Shown in pieces: positions 23,709 to 35,010 of a DNA stretch of 64,000 bases. The stretch is taken from the NCBI GenBank assembly GCA_941918925.1, contig OW799237.1, positions 94,709,015-94,773,014 on the forward strand, written 5' to 3'. The notes under the pieces were generated by a model. That model ran no database searches, had not been told where the DNA came from, and worked only from the letters and a program-made list of their open reading frames with translations. Numbering within the stretch: position 1 is the first letter of the stretch; the number at the start of each line of letters is the position of its first letter. The stretch is from Phyto melanocephala. Lineage: Eukaryota; Arthropoda; Insecta; Diptera; Rhinophoridae. The translations under genes were made by a program, and so were the position numbers.

Positions 23709-24346
23709 CACTCAGGTCTTTTTTTATGCGGTAGATGCGTTTCGCATAAAACCGCATAAAAAAGACTTTAGCTGCATACAAAAACTAGGGATGCGTTCCG
23801 GAATTTAAAAAAAATCGCATTAATTAAAATTAAAGTATGAAAAATGTACCATATTCGCATAAAAAAGGAATTTTCTTTTTTTTTATAGCTCTGATTGATG
23901 ATTCGCCTAGTTTAAAGTGGTCTGCCAGAGCCTTATTTTTAGCTCCATTTGCTAAGCGGTCCAAAATTTTGATTTTGGTCTCTAAAGAAATCGTTTGTCG
24001 TTTTTTCTTATTTTTCTCCATATCAATTTCTTAAAATCGAATCCAAAAATTTTTTTTTAATTTTTTTACTAAACTGCAAACGTACGTTAGAACATTTGTT
24101 CGTCGCCTGCTTACAAAATTTTTAGGGAAAATCCCAAATTTCAAATAATAGCAGAACAGAAAGTACAAACCTTAACAGAAATCTACAAACTTTACATAAA
24201 GCACAAACCTTAACAGAAATATCAAAGCCCAGTGTTATCAATTATCAAAATATTATTTTCATATAAAAAAAAAAAAATTAAATATTTAAAAACCGCATAA
24301 ATTCAAATTCGCATAAAAAAATACCGCATAAAAAAAGACCTGAGTG
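23709..24346 (-). mobile_element. pogo/Tigger-like element, internally deleted
   Basis: Perfect terminal inverted repeats (CACTCAGGTCTTTTTTTATG at both ends) are flanked by TA at 23707-23708 and 24347-24348. The motif CCGCATAAAA recurs just inside both ends. On the minus strand, ATG at 24021 opens 63 codons whose first about 50 residues (KKKRQTISLETKIKILDRL, then LADHFKLGESSIRAIKK) match the CENP-B/Psq-type helix-turn-helix at the N-terminus of pogo transposases. The frame then ends; the DDE catalytic domain is gone. Perfect TIRs suggest fairly recent movement. Confidence 0.85.
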
Positions 24347-25722
24347 TATAGTGAATGATTTTAGTAGAACCACAGAAAAGCTCTTGACAGAACAGCTGCA
24401 CTACAGCCAACAGCAGTAGTATTAGTACAACCAGCTTAGGATTGTATTTCGATCAAGATGAATTTCTTATACACTGCATTAACTAAAATAAAATTTTATA
24501 AAAAGTGTTAGCAATTAAGTATCAAGTCTTGCCAACAAATAAACATTTTTTTTATTTAAATTTTTTTATCTTTAACGAGGTGTATGTAACGCGACGACAA
24601 ATACAACAATTCAGAAAAATCAGGCATTTTGTTTTTGTACATTTACCTACAAATCTCAAACAATTAGTTCTCTAATTTTATTACGGTTCTATAAATTTTA
24701 AAGTAAAAAATTATTTTTTTTTGTATGTGTTAAAATGTTTCCACCAACTTCAACTGCGAATAATTAATTTTAGATAAACAAATAAAAATCTGATAAAATA
24801 AAAAACAAATCGGCTGATCTTATCTTATTTATCTACCTTGATCTTTTAATAATAAATTTTTTACTAAAAAATTTACGGAAACTTTAACATAAAAATTTTA
24901 CAAGTAAAAGATTTATATATCGTCTAAATTTCTTGATCTTTCTATTGATGATATATGAATTTTAATCAAGCTTGAGATCACTTTTTTGTTTTTTTTTTTC
25001 TAAAAAATTATTTATTAATGATCAATATTTCGCTACCAAACAATGGGTAGCTTCTTAAGGGCAAATATATACCTAATCTCAAGCTTGAATTAAAATCATA
25101 TATTGTAAAAGATTTATTAAGAATTTTATATAAATTTATTATTTTCTATAAAGAAAACTATTTGTTACGTTTAAAAACGTTGGTGTATTTTCTTCAAATA
25201 AACTGGGATTCTATTATTGCAAAACAATAATTAGCACTCTTGAAATTAACGTTATAAAAGCTATATTCGTTTAAACACAATCGAATATTAAAATTTTCCA
25301 ACTTATTTATTTACTTGTGTATTTCTTATGTACAACTTACTAACTTGCTGTTGTTTCCTTATATTTATTAGTCTTTGACCACTTCGAGAATTTTTCAAAC
25401 AATGTAAATTCATTAAATGGTTGTTTTATAACCATCCTAAAAGTATACTATAAAGTATGAATTGTTTATTTTTTCAAGGCTGCCAAAGAATGTAGAATAA
25501 AATCTAAATTAGTTCAAAGTAAAATACACAAATGTTATAAATGTAAGTTTAACTTTTTTAATATGTTTTGTTATATAATCAAGAAAGCTATTAAACAAAC
25601 ATTCCTCCATTCTTTCGCATGTTCGTACATAAATAAATTTTAGTTAGTTTGGCTGAAATTTCTTTAGCGTCTACACGCTGCATTTTTTAAATTCTCATCG
25701 TCAACACCCAAATTTAATAAAA
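24347..25722. other. Non-coding DNA with a small foldback
   Basis: Within it, arms at 24951-24978 and 25076-25103 (ATATATGAATTTTAATC... and its inverse, with two one-base gaps) bracket the dispersed motif CAATATTTCGCTACC at 25023. The region just upstream of 25723 may include copied 5' UTR of the retropseudogene. No other feature. Confidence 0.5.
24951..25103. repeat. Foldback MITE, about 153 bp
   Basis: Imperfect 28-nt inverted arms containing TCAAGCTTGAGAT/ATCTCAAGCTTGA flank a core with CGCTACCAAACAATGGGTAG. A related half-element, GAGCTTGAGATAATT followed by the same core, lies at 17650-17730. This supports a small MITE family whose core recurs five times in the window. Confidence 0.55.
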
Positions 25723-26170
25723 ATGGCTTCAGGAGTCACTGTATCGGATGTGTGCAAAGCTACATACGAAGAAATTAAAAAGGACAAAAAACATAGATAT
25801 GTTATCTTCTATATTCGCGATGAGAAACCAATCGATGTAGAGACTGTAGGGGAGCGTCACGCTGAATATGACCAATTCTTGGAAGATATTCAAAAATGCG
25901 GTCCCGGAGAGTGCCGCTATGGTCTCTTTGATTTTGAATACATGCACCAATGTCAAGATACCTCAGAAAGTCTAAAAAAAACAGAAACTATTTCTTATGT
26001 CATGGTGTCCCGATACTGCCAAAGTACAGAAGAAGATGTTGTACTCCAGTTCTTTTGATGCCTAGAAAAAGTCTCTTGTCGATGTCCAAAAATACGTACA
26101 AGCTACTGATTTGTCTGAAGCTTCTTGCGAAGCGGTTGAAGAAAAATTGCGCGCCACTGATCGTCAGTAA
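25723..26170 (+). pseudogene. tsr: twinstar (ADF/cofilin) retropseudogene
   Basis: Derived from ADF/cofilin, the cytoplasmic protein that severs and depolymerises actin filaments. Residues 1-84 read cleanly: MASGVTVSDVCK, HRYVIFYIRDEKP, CGPGECRYGLFDFEYMHQCQ, essentially fly twinstar. An extra A in the run at about 25974-25981 shifts the frame; the shifted frame continues QKLFLMSWCPDTAK, is cut by TAG at 26063-26065 (family Leu position) and ends EEKLRATDRQ at TAA 26168-26170. The total of 448 nt equals 148 codons plus stop plus one base, matching the family length with no intron. Lack of introns, whereas ADF genes commonly have one near the start codon, points to a processed copy. No clear poly(A) tail or target duplication. 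The unshifted frame would give a 111-residue truncated product. Confidence 0.93.
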
Positions 26171-26300
26171 GATGAATGCTTTTTTTATTACTACTACCAC
26201 CCAATCCAATAAAATTACGTCAATTACAGCACAATATTTGTATTTCAAAGCAGAAATAATTAAACATTGAATTTCAGCTTGTTATAAATAATAAAAAAAT

Positions 26301-26783
26301 AGGGTGGTCCAACCATAATTCTCTGAAAACTTTTACTTAGTCCCCTTTTACATTAGGCAACTTAAATTGCGCAATTCTTGTGTTTGTGGGTGTGAGAGGA
26401 AAGGTCGGTGTGAAGGGGAAAGAATTGCCGAGATTTGAGTACAGACTTGCTTGTACTTGGCAGTTCTGCTTCTGCTGTCATTCTTGTCTTGGAATATTTA
26501 TTTGTTTTTGACATTGTCTTTTATTTCTTCTGCGGTGTGTTGTGTAATTTTGTGTGTGAAAATTTTATTTGTTTATAAGTAAGTCAAATATTTAAAAATG
26601 ATGAGAAATTGGAAAATTCGAGCATAAGCAAATTAAACTTGCTCAACTAAGTTGCTCAATGTGAACATAAAAGCAAGTTCAAAAGAAAATGAATAAAAAT
26701 TTAAATTATACTGGCGCAATTAAAGTTGCCTAATGCGAAAGGGGCCTTACAATTAACATCTTTTGTTTTGGTTGGACCACACT
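26301..26783. mobile_element. Small palindromic MITE carrying a nested element
   Basis: Ends AGGGTGGTCCAACCA and, inverted, AGTGTGGTCCAACCA. Without the 407-bp insertion at 26340-26746 only about 73 bp remain, making it a very short foldback. The insertion has its own target duplication (TTA), so it is younger. No protein encoded. Confidence 0.6.
26340..26746. mobile_element. Harbinger-type MITE, 407 bp, TTA target duplication
   Basis: Terminal inverted repeats GTCCCCTTTTACATTAGGCA and GGCCCCTTTCGCATTAGGCA continue as ACTTAAATTGCGC/ACTTTAATTGCGC. It is flanked by TTA at 26337-26339 and 26747-26749, the 3-bp TWA duplication typical of PIF/Harbinger elements. Internal frames are short and stop-rich, so it is non-autonomous. 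Confidence 0.7.
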
Positions 26784-28040
26784 GTAACTATACTCATACT
26801 AGTAGTAGAAGTAAGAGGATTCTATCAATTTCGCTATAAATTTTGGTGCCTATTTTTTAACAATAATTTTTCATTCCCTTTGCCGGTTTCCTTGTTTTTT
26901 TTTCGTTTCTCTTGCAATTTATTTGAATGTTTTTATTTTAAGTGGAAATTTGTTAATGGTAAATGCTGTAAATTCCGTTTGTACTTTTTGTTCTTATTGC
27001 TTTAGTTTAAAAACATTAAATTTTACTGTAGAGATAATAAATGACAGCCGAAAAAGTGAAACACTGAACACATTTTTTTGTTGCTCTTTTTACTTCCGTC
27101 ATATTATTATGGATATTTGTCAATTTTAATGAACTTTTGTGTGTTTCACGCATTTGTTTCGACAACTTCTTCTCCTTTTTGTAATTTTGAATTTATTTCC
27201 GGTTGGCAAGATAAATGTTTATATTGTTATTTCCATTGCTCTTAAAAGGAAAGCAAAAAATAAAATAAAAATATACCGAAATGTAGCAAAAATTTATTAG
27301 GAAAAAAAATTTAAAATAAATTTTTAAATTTAAACATTTCATACGTGCAGACTCGTGCTCGGCAAAGATGTGAAATTTTTTTTTAAATGTAAGTTTTTGT
27401 CAAAGCTTGATTGCATTAACTTATATGTGTCGAAACTTGTGTTTTCCTTTGTTACCAATAATATTTAAAGCAATTAATGCTTTATAGGCTAATTAACTTA
27501 AATGCTTTTATTACGTATTTATGTAAAATCTTCCTACAGAAGTTCGCTTAAATATACAGAATTTCTGCAAAGTAGTAGATTCAGCAATAACGTGCAACTT
27601 TTACAAAATATTATGTGTAATTATTTTATATTGAATTACTGAAAAACAATTTTTTTTGTATTAATATAAATGGCCTAACAAAATTAAACGAAATTAAATC
27701 GAGCAGAAAATTAAATATATACCTTTTTCTAATACCAACAATAATACTTCTGGTTGAATAATAAATGATAAAATAAACGGTTTTTATAAATTCTTTTTCA
27801 CACATTTTTAACCCATTTTGTGCAGGCATGGTGTTTTCCTGACACCATGATTTAATAAACTTGAAAATACTTTAAACTTACAAGTTCGTAAAATTTATTT
27901 TAAAATTATTTAGCGTCTTGTTATTTAAACAAAAACTTAAAAAAAAATTATTTTGTTTTATTAAGTTTCCAAAGTTTTTGAAATACTCCAAAAAATGATT
28001 CCGTAAAAACGACGTATAACACTTGTTTAATATATGAATA
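26784..28040. other. Non-coding AT-rich DNA
   Basis: T-rich stretches give chance hydrophobic frames (for example 26763-27005). No homology recognised and no element ends found. Confidence 0.45.
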
Positions 28041-29071
28041 CTAGCAGATCCCGGACCACATAATTTTTTGCATTGGTTTTATTAAGGCTATAATATATAT
28101 AAATTTGTGAGAAATTGTATTTTTACAGGCAACCGTCGCTGACCGCTTTGCAGTAGCAGAGATTTCTGCCAACGGCTGATGTCAATGTTTTGACAGAGGG
28201 AAATGGAACGAGCTCTAATTAAAACTTTTTCAGATGTTTCAATACATGTTTTGTTATAGAATTTTTTTTTTTTTTTTGTAATATACAACTCTCAGGGGAT
28301 GTCCCCTATTCATGCATGCATTGTGTTGGTACGAGGAAAATAGGTTATGGGTAAGAGGAAAAAGGGAGTAGTGTTTTTGGACTTTTCCAGATTGTAAGTG
28401 GCTGGAAAAACTTTAGCGGGGAGTCTGTTCCACATACGAACAGTACGACTAAAGAACGAATTTTCCCTGTAGTGTGTAGTTCGATCCACTGGCCAATCGA
28501 CCACATATGGGTATGCTCTTCTGGAAAAACGAGTATTACGTGCAAAATTGCGGTTTTCGGGAACAAGTTCCCTTATCTCGTCGGAGCATATTCCATTGTA
28601 ATATCGATAGAACAGTGGAAGTAGGTAGAAGTAATGTTTTAAAGGTAACGCACGACATGTTCGTATTTTTCAGTGTGGAACTTGTCAAGTCAGATGTAAA
28701 AAACATACCGTGTATTAGCTGCTTTACATATGAGGGTATTACTCAGCCTTCTCTGCCTTTTCAGTTCCAAATAGAAAGACCCAATGTCATTGTACACATA
28801 TAAGACATTACGATACATGATCTGGAAACCTTTATAGTGTTAATTAAATTCATAATATGAAAAATGGAGGACATTTTGTTGATATTTGTATGGGAGTGTT
28901 ATAGGAAAATATTAATATTGAAATCACTGGGCCAACTTCATGCAAACTCTACATAAACCATCTACAGACCATTCCTAACGCACAATAAAATTTTGGTTGA
29001 AATCGGTCGACCCGTTACCGCAGTTAGTGGTGACATTAAAGTGTACACTTCTTCTTATATACGCATATAGA
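28041..29071 (-). mobile_element. Helitron interrupted by a LINE fragment
   Basis: On the minus strand it starts TCTATATGCGTATATAAGAA after an A and ends GGTCCGGGATCTGCTAG before T. The 5' part has TAACGGGTCGACCGATTTCA, a Helitron-type phrase. About 570 bp in the middle (28262-28829) is a retrotransposon end inserted later. What remains of the Helitron has no protein. Confidence 0.7.
28262..28829 (-). mobile_element. Non-LTR retrotransposon 3' end (jockey-like)
   Basis: Reading the minus strand from about 28635 to a stop near 28308, the frame contains LFYRYYNGICSDEIRELVPE, FSRRAYPYVVDWPVDRTTHY and RENSFFSRTVRMWNRLPAKV, then FPATYNL. This is the conserved C-terminal tail after the reverse transcriptase of fly jockey-superfamily LINEs. 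A 16-nt T run at 28262-28277 is the poly(A) tail, giving a typical 5'-truncated insertion. TTATAG at 28253-28258 and again near 28831 could be the target duplication. The tail segment is still open; the RT catalytic part is absent. The part above 28640 is not recognised. Confidence 0.8.
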
Positions 29072-29987
29072 TAATAATAGTGCAAGTGAACAAATATATT
29101 TTTAATAAAAACACTCGTCTAGTTTAAATATCGCCACCTAATGTAGGAGAAGTTACTGATGAAGATCTTGTAAAGTGTAAGTCTATGTTAAATATTGTAT
29201 TGAATTTGAGGGTAAATTTGATTCGCATAAAACTGTTGAGATTGAAGGCATAACACAAACACCACATTGTAGGCATAAATAACAATATAGTGCTCCCAAT
29301 TAAAAGAAATTGATTTAAACATTAACACCAATATTACATTTTCGCAATAGTCCTCCGTGGACAACATTGTCTCCCGCTTTTTTTATTTTTTCTCTTTTAT
29401 GCGTGACCAAAAGGTTGCGAAAGACCATCCTACCCAAAATTTTGACAGACACGTAAACGTATTCGGGTTATGGTGCAAGATGGGTTAAAATAGATTTCAT
29501 TTTTTACAAAATTTACCTCTGCTTTAATGGAAACTTATTCATATACATTTGTATGTCTAAATTATGATATAATAGGAACTTGTGGATTTAATATTATGCC
29601 ATAAATAGCACTTAAGTCTGCTTAAACAAAACTTAGGCTACATTCTTGTCCAAATAAGTATAACAATTATTGTTGCTTAAATATTTGTTTAATGATAAGC
29701 GATTTTTCTTACACGAAATATACTTAGTAAACAAACATAACAACAGATTTTTATTAACATTTGTTGCAGTAAGCGATTTTTTTATGAAATAATCATTTAT
29801 TGATTAGGCCAAAAATAATATATTTTAAAAGTTACTTTTACTTACATTAACCATTTGCCTAATCCGAGTATAAATTTAATAAAATCATTTTAATAAACAA
29901 AATTTAGTATTTATACTGCTAACAGTAAGTTTGTAATTCCATTTTAGACTTTAACATAATTTAATGTTGGCCCGATAAAGTATATAG
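29072..29987. other. Non-coding DNA
   Basis: No coding signal or element ends recognised. Confidence 0.5.
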
Positions 29988-30228
29988 TTGGTCACAAATA
30001 GAAAGGCCCTAACTCAAATTAGTGAAAGTTTACAAGAGAAGGCAAAAACGTAACGGAAACTGTATTATCATAATATAATTTATTTTGTAGAATTGCTTTG
30101 AAAAAGTTTTAATACTATTGCATTTCATTTTTTTTTTCGAGGTGTATTTATGTGAAATATATTGGAATCACTAAAAAAAACTTAATTTCCAAGAATAAAC
30201 AAGTAAAGGCCTTTCTTTTTGTGACCAA
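29988..30228. mobile_element. MITE, 241 bp, TTGGTCACAAA ends
   Basis: TTGGTCACAAATAGAAAGGC at the left faces GCCTTTCTTTTTGTGACCAA at the right, an almost perfect inverted repeat. The ends recall Tc1-type elements, but the flanking target duplication is not clear. No reading frame inside. Confidence 0.65.
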
Positions 30229-31267
30229 AATATGTATGTATTCTCCGAGAAAAGGGAAGTTATGACGTTACAAAGATACGGTACTTAAGTTATCTTTTTA
30301 GTGCACCGATTGTTTAATAAATACAGGACAAAAAATGTCTTAAAATAATTATCCTTATGAGTGAAAACATGTACATGAAAATGTTAATTATTTGTAGAAC
30401 GAAATATCTTTTTAAATAACTAACAGTAATTAGTTATTTTTTTTTAATAATAACTAATCTGTAATCATTGTTTTCTTCTTTACAGGACCATTTAATTTTC
30501 CATTCAATACCTTTTCAATTGTGCTTCGTTGGTAAGTAAAAATAAAATTCAACAGTCGCATAAGTAAGCAGCAAAAATAAAATGAAATATTTTGTTTAAA
30601 AATTAAAATAAAATAAAATTTATATTCAATGATTTTTGTACATAATTTCCATTTTTTTTAACAAATATATAACAAATCTAACGTTTCCATACTGTCACCT
30701 CTGTTCACTTTCCGTTTAAAATATATAACCTTTTCAATTGTTTTTGCACAAGTTAGAGAAAATTATTAATATATTTTTTTCATTTGTTAAACTTAGTGTA
30801 AAGTAAAGTTCCAAAAAAGTGAAGTGCTAAACTGTAATAGAATTATATTAGAAAACTATGAAAGGATGAATGTTTTGTTTTTTCGTGAATTCTCTTGTGT
30901 GTGACAGTGCATTTGTCATTGAATCTAAATTTGTTTTCAAAAATAAAATTGGCGAAAAAGAAATATTAAAATAAATAACTAAAAGAGTAAAAAAAATGGT
31001 ACCTCTTTGTACACGAAACATGTGAGCATGTGTATGCTGTGAAATAATGTTGAAACATACGTAATATATTTTGTCGCACGTGTCACCTGGAGGTCGGACA
31101 TATGTCATTTGGTATTGCTATTCCATTTCTTTATGTGAACATATTAAGTTAACATGTAAAACAGGTTGACTATACAACAGCGTGATAAATATATGATGAT
31201 ACAACAATAAGTATATGTATGTACCACCACTGCAATCTAAATAATTTTACAATACGATTTTCATATA
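30229..31267. other. Non-coding DNA around the candidate exon
   Basis: Apart from the possible exon, only short frames occur. The 86-codon minus frame at 30848-31108 shows no recognised domain. Confidence 0.45.
30486..30531 (+). other. Candidate small exon (46 nt)
   Basis: A pyrimidine-rich acceptor TTTTCTTCTTTACAG at 30471-30485 is followed 46 nt later by a strong donor GTAAGT at 30532-30537. The interval is open in two of three frames (starting DHLIFHSIPFQ or PFNFPFNTFS). It could be a coding or 5' UTR micro-exon of a gene spanning the window, or a chance pair. No flanking exons were found. Confidence 0.3.
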
Positions 31268-32156
31268 CAAGTGGGCCAGATGTCACCATGTGGTTTAAAG
31301 ATACTAAGTACGGAAAAAATGTCCCTTAAATGAACACCGTTTCTAGCTTTATTGCCTCTTCAATGGCATCTTTTAAAATTTATGGCTGTAGCGATTGGTT
31401 TTCTGCAATAATGTTGGCCTTGACTTCAAGGGTTTATTTTCTGACACATACTCGCTCCTTCAAATAACCCCAAAGAAAGTCGTTGCGTGTTAATAAATAT
31501 TTTCCGAATTTCTTGAAATTATTGGCTTTCTAAAATTTTATATAAAAGTGCAATTGTATCTCGATGTGGCAGTGGGTACATCCTGCTGAAACTACATCTT
31601 AGGTTTATTTTCAAGAGAAGGACATAAAATATTTTCTTTCATAAATCGATACCGCTGTCTTCATTTTCAAAAAAGTAAAGACCAGTGATATTTTCCATGG
31701 TTCTTGTATTTTGAGAGCCCTACAACCCATAGTTTTGCTTAACAATAACAGTGACAAGTATTTTATTTTTGTTCAACTATTGAAATTTTAACTGCCAAAT
31801 TTAGACGTGTCTGACGAACGTACTTAACGTACGAACCACTCCTGGCTGATCAAAATGCCTTCTACGAGATTTTTTTGGTGTTCCAATAATACATTGCTCA
31901 ACATGTTCAATATTATCTGTAGTGCGAATTACATATGGTCTACGAATCCTTGCTTCAGAGGGCAAAATTCTGGCATTAAAATGTCGATGATAAACTCTTT
32001 ACTCTAAAATATTTTATCACTAATTTAAAATAAAAAAAATATTATTCTGATTATTTGTTTCGATGTGATTCTCTCCATTATTTATTCTCCAGGTATTATT
32101 TATATAATCTGGAAAAAGAAATCGTTTTAAGCGCCAGAGTTTTTTCGCCCACCCTG
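31268..32156 (-). mobile_element. Mariner relic M1, 889 bp
   Basis: Right end (minus start) CAGGGTGGGCGAAAAAACTC and left end CAAGTGGGCCAGATGTCACC are related ends, each with an adjacent TA. Minus-strand pieces in several frames match Tc1/mariner transposase: IRRPYVIRTTDNIEHVEQC and TPKKSRRRHFDQPG (second helix-turn-helix), YFFENED, and DFLWGYLKERVCVRK (around the third catalytic Asp). Stops and frameshifts are many, and the segment with the first two catalytic Asps is largely missing. Same family as M2. Confidence 0.75.
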
Positions 32157-33787
32157 TACATATGTATAATGAAGATGTATAAGGCAAGTTTGTGAGGGTA
32201 AAACCCTCTTTATAATTTCTACAAAGAATTATGTTTCTTGCACAGACTGTACAATATTTTGTATATTTTACGAGTTAAGATTTTTTAAATGATGCCGTAG
32301 TCTTCCTAGAATTAAAGCTTAGCTGCGTTAATGGTTGTAGATCAATATTTAGAGAAAAAATCATGACCCTAAAATAGAAATTTGTATTTAGTTCAGATAT
32401 TTTCAACGATTTTTACATACAATAGTCGTTAAAATATATTTTTGCAATGAGAATCATCGTGTGTTAATTATTATCAAAGATTTTCGAGAGTATTTAACAC
32501 TTATTTAAAAAAGGACTAAGAATATTCAAGCATTTGTTTTAATATTAAGTTGGATGTAATACGTTTTACATTTCATTACATTTCTAAGTGACATTTTTAT
32601 AAAAGTGTAATGACACATGATGTCTATTGCAGAGAGCTCAATAAGGCTCATCCTTAGGATTAAAAACTATTAAGTTGAATATTTTATTAAAGTACATGTA
32701 TTCAAACTTGCAATCTTTTTATCGACTTAAATGTTTATATAGGAGGGCAGGCATAAAAACAAACGGACTGACACTGTCTGACTGGCTTAATGACTGACTG
32801 ACCTTTTCAACTCAGAATAATAACAAAACTTTAAAAGTACTTAGAGAGTAGACACAAATTTTCATTTTATATAACTCCCAGCTATAATAGAGATACAATC
32901 AACGCCTTTTTGATAATTCTGTAGCAAAAAAGATAAACTGCCTTAATCGACATAAGCAGAAATTGAGAAAATAGCACAATTGTAATCACCCAATTAAAAA
33001 CTAACCTCTGGTGAATTCTCAACTATTTTGGACAACTTTGCTTGACATTTATATCTTTAAAAACTGTTGCATTTGCTTTTAAACAACAATGTCATCTAGA
33101 ATATTATATTATTTATATTAATAATTTGACTAAATGTACGCAAACCGTTATTGTTACAATGCACAGCGCGGAATTCACATAATAGCAATTATTTTAAAAG
33201 AAACTATTTTATAAAAATCAACTCTAAAATTGAAAAGTACTTCTCTGAAAAACTATAAAACCCGAGATAAGCAATTTTTTCTTCTTGCCACAGAATTGTC
33301 TGAATTATTTTTAGTCACTCTGCCGAACATTTTTAATATTTTATAAAACAAACCCCCTTAGCTGTTGCATGTTATGCAGCTTTTGTAGAATTTTTCACTT
33401 GTTATAAGTTTTCATATACAGTATTCAAAAGTTGCGAACTCCTTTCCTCATTTTTGCACATTGCTAAACGTTACTGTGAGATAAATATATGTAAGTTTGT
33501 ACTTACATCAGTGTTACCATATTAGTCATGTAGGGGTTACATATAAGTGCTTCTCTTTTTTATTTTTTACTAATTTCGAAAATGTTCATACAAATATTGT
33601 TTTTTGTGGTAAAATATTAAAATATAAATTAAATAAAACCAGATTTAGTGTATATGATTATAGATGACAGCCGCTTTAACCATGAAAATCAATTGAATTT
33701 TATTTTCTTATGGCTATAATATTGTGGTTGTGGCACGACTAATTTAAGCTTAACTTTTTTTAATCTATACAATTTTTTAAATTATAC
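32157..33787. other. Non-coding DNA
   Basis: No recognised gene. The part near 32750-32830 (GACTGACTGACC) has simple TGAC repeats. Ends with a Tc1-like TIR string at 33788. Confidence 0.45.
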
Positions 33788-35010
33788 AGTTGCGTTAAAA
33801 AAAATAGCAGCAGACAATTTTTTCGGATTTTTTATGGGAGTTGGAAATCATTGTTGGCGTTGACGATTCAGTTTTGGATTTTTAGAAACCCAGAACCTAA
33901 AGTTATGCTTATTAACAAAGCCAATCAAATGAAACTGAGCTTTACTACTTATAAACAGATTTTCAATAAAGATGTTTTCGTCTTCGGTCAACTGTTAAAT
34001 TTTAATTGGACAATTTAAAGGTTGCAGAAGATTTGCGGGTTTTTATTCCTGCACCAATTGCACCTAAGTGTTTTATTAAAAATGCGTCGTAGTGACACAT
34101 GACATATTCCTAACTGAGAAGAATGCCTTCTGGTAGAAATTTCTGGTGTTTCATTAACACTTTACCACTACACGTTTAATATTGTCCTCAGTGACAATTA
34201 AGCGTAGTCCACCGGTTCAGGGCAAACCTCTTAAGGTCATGTCAGATAGAACTTTTGCTTCGCATTGAGTTATAAATTCGCTTTCACATTTAAAATGAAA
34301 TAGCCGTTCTTATATGAAACATGTCACATAAAGCACTGTTAACGCAGCGCGAAGCTTAAAATTAACCAAACTCTCATATTTTGCGTGCTTTGACAATCAG
34401 ATGGCAAACTTTCTTATATTTTATTTTTTTTTTTTATTTATTTATTTATTTATTAATTCCCATTTTCTGAACAACAAGACGGAATCTTATATTTAGAGTA
34501 CAGAAACGTATTAAGTGTACATATTACATAAATAAACCTAATTACAATTAATTATTCTTAATTTTTAAATCTGAACGCAAAATTAATTATATATTTATAA
34601 TTATAAAATAAGATTTTTAGCTTTTATTTAAAAAATATTATTTAATAATGAAATAATAGTGAAAAAATTAAAAAACTACGTACAAACTTTATAGGTAAAC
34701 AAACAATGCGTAAGTGTTGTCAAAGTTTTCATTTTGACATACACCTTTTCTCTCGCGTTTTTCTCTCAAAGTTAGAAATGTCACGCAAAGCGACGAAGTT
34801 TTATCTGACATGGCTTTTACGGTGTCATGTTGGCAACGAATCATTGCAACACAGGATGGGATTCTGACATTAAAATGTCAGTAGTATGCTCTTTACATTA
34901 AAATAATTGACCGTAGATTTAAATAAAAATATTTTATTTTTGGTTCTTTGTTCAGTTGCGAATTACTTCATTATTTATTCTACGGGTGTTATTTATATTA
35001 ATTTGAAAAA
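33788..35010 (-). mobile_element. Mariner relic M2, split by a TIR element
   Basis: Minus-strand pieces VTEDNIKRVV, ICHVSLRRIFNKTLR and AQFHLIGFVNKHNFRFWVSK match transposase helix-turn-helix and catalytic core; the SDEAHF motif reads SSKAQF, so the catalytic Asp is lost. The 34815-35005 part aligns with M1's 31930-32115 (ACATTAAAATGTCAGTAGTA against GCATTAAAATGTCGATGATA). At 33788 CAGTTGCGTTAAAAAAAATA resembles a Tc1-type end, so another element may contribute the left edge. A 575-bp element at 34238-34812 interrupts it. Confidence 0.65.
34238..34812. mobile_element. TIR element inside M2, 575 bp
   Basis: Left end CATGTCAGATAGAACTTTTG and inverted right end CATGTCAGATAAAACTTCGT continue as CTTCGCATTG/CGCTTTGCGTG. 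It lies inside the mariner relic, so it is younger. It contains a TTTA run at 34433-34455 and no coherent frame. No clean target duplication could be fixed and its superfamily is unknown. Confidence 0.65.

Noticed and set aside
25729..26248. Minus-strand and +1 frames over the twinstar copy
   Set aside because: They overlap a recognisable ADF/cofilin sequence in the plus strand and have no domain of their own.
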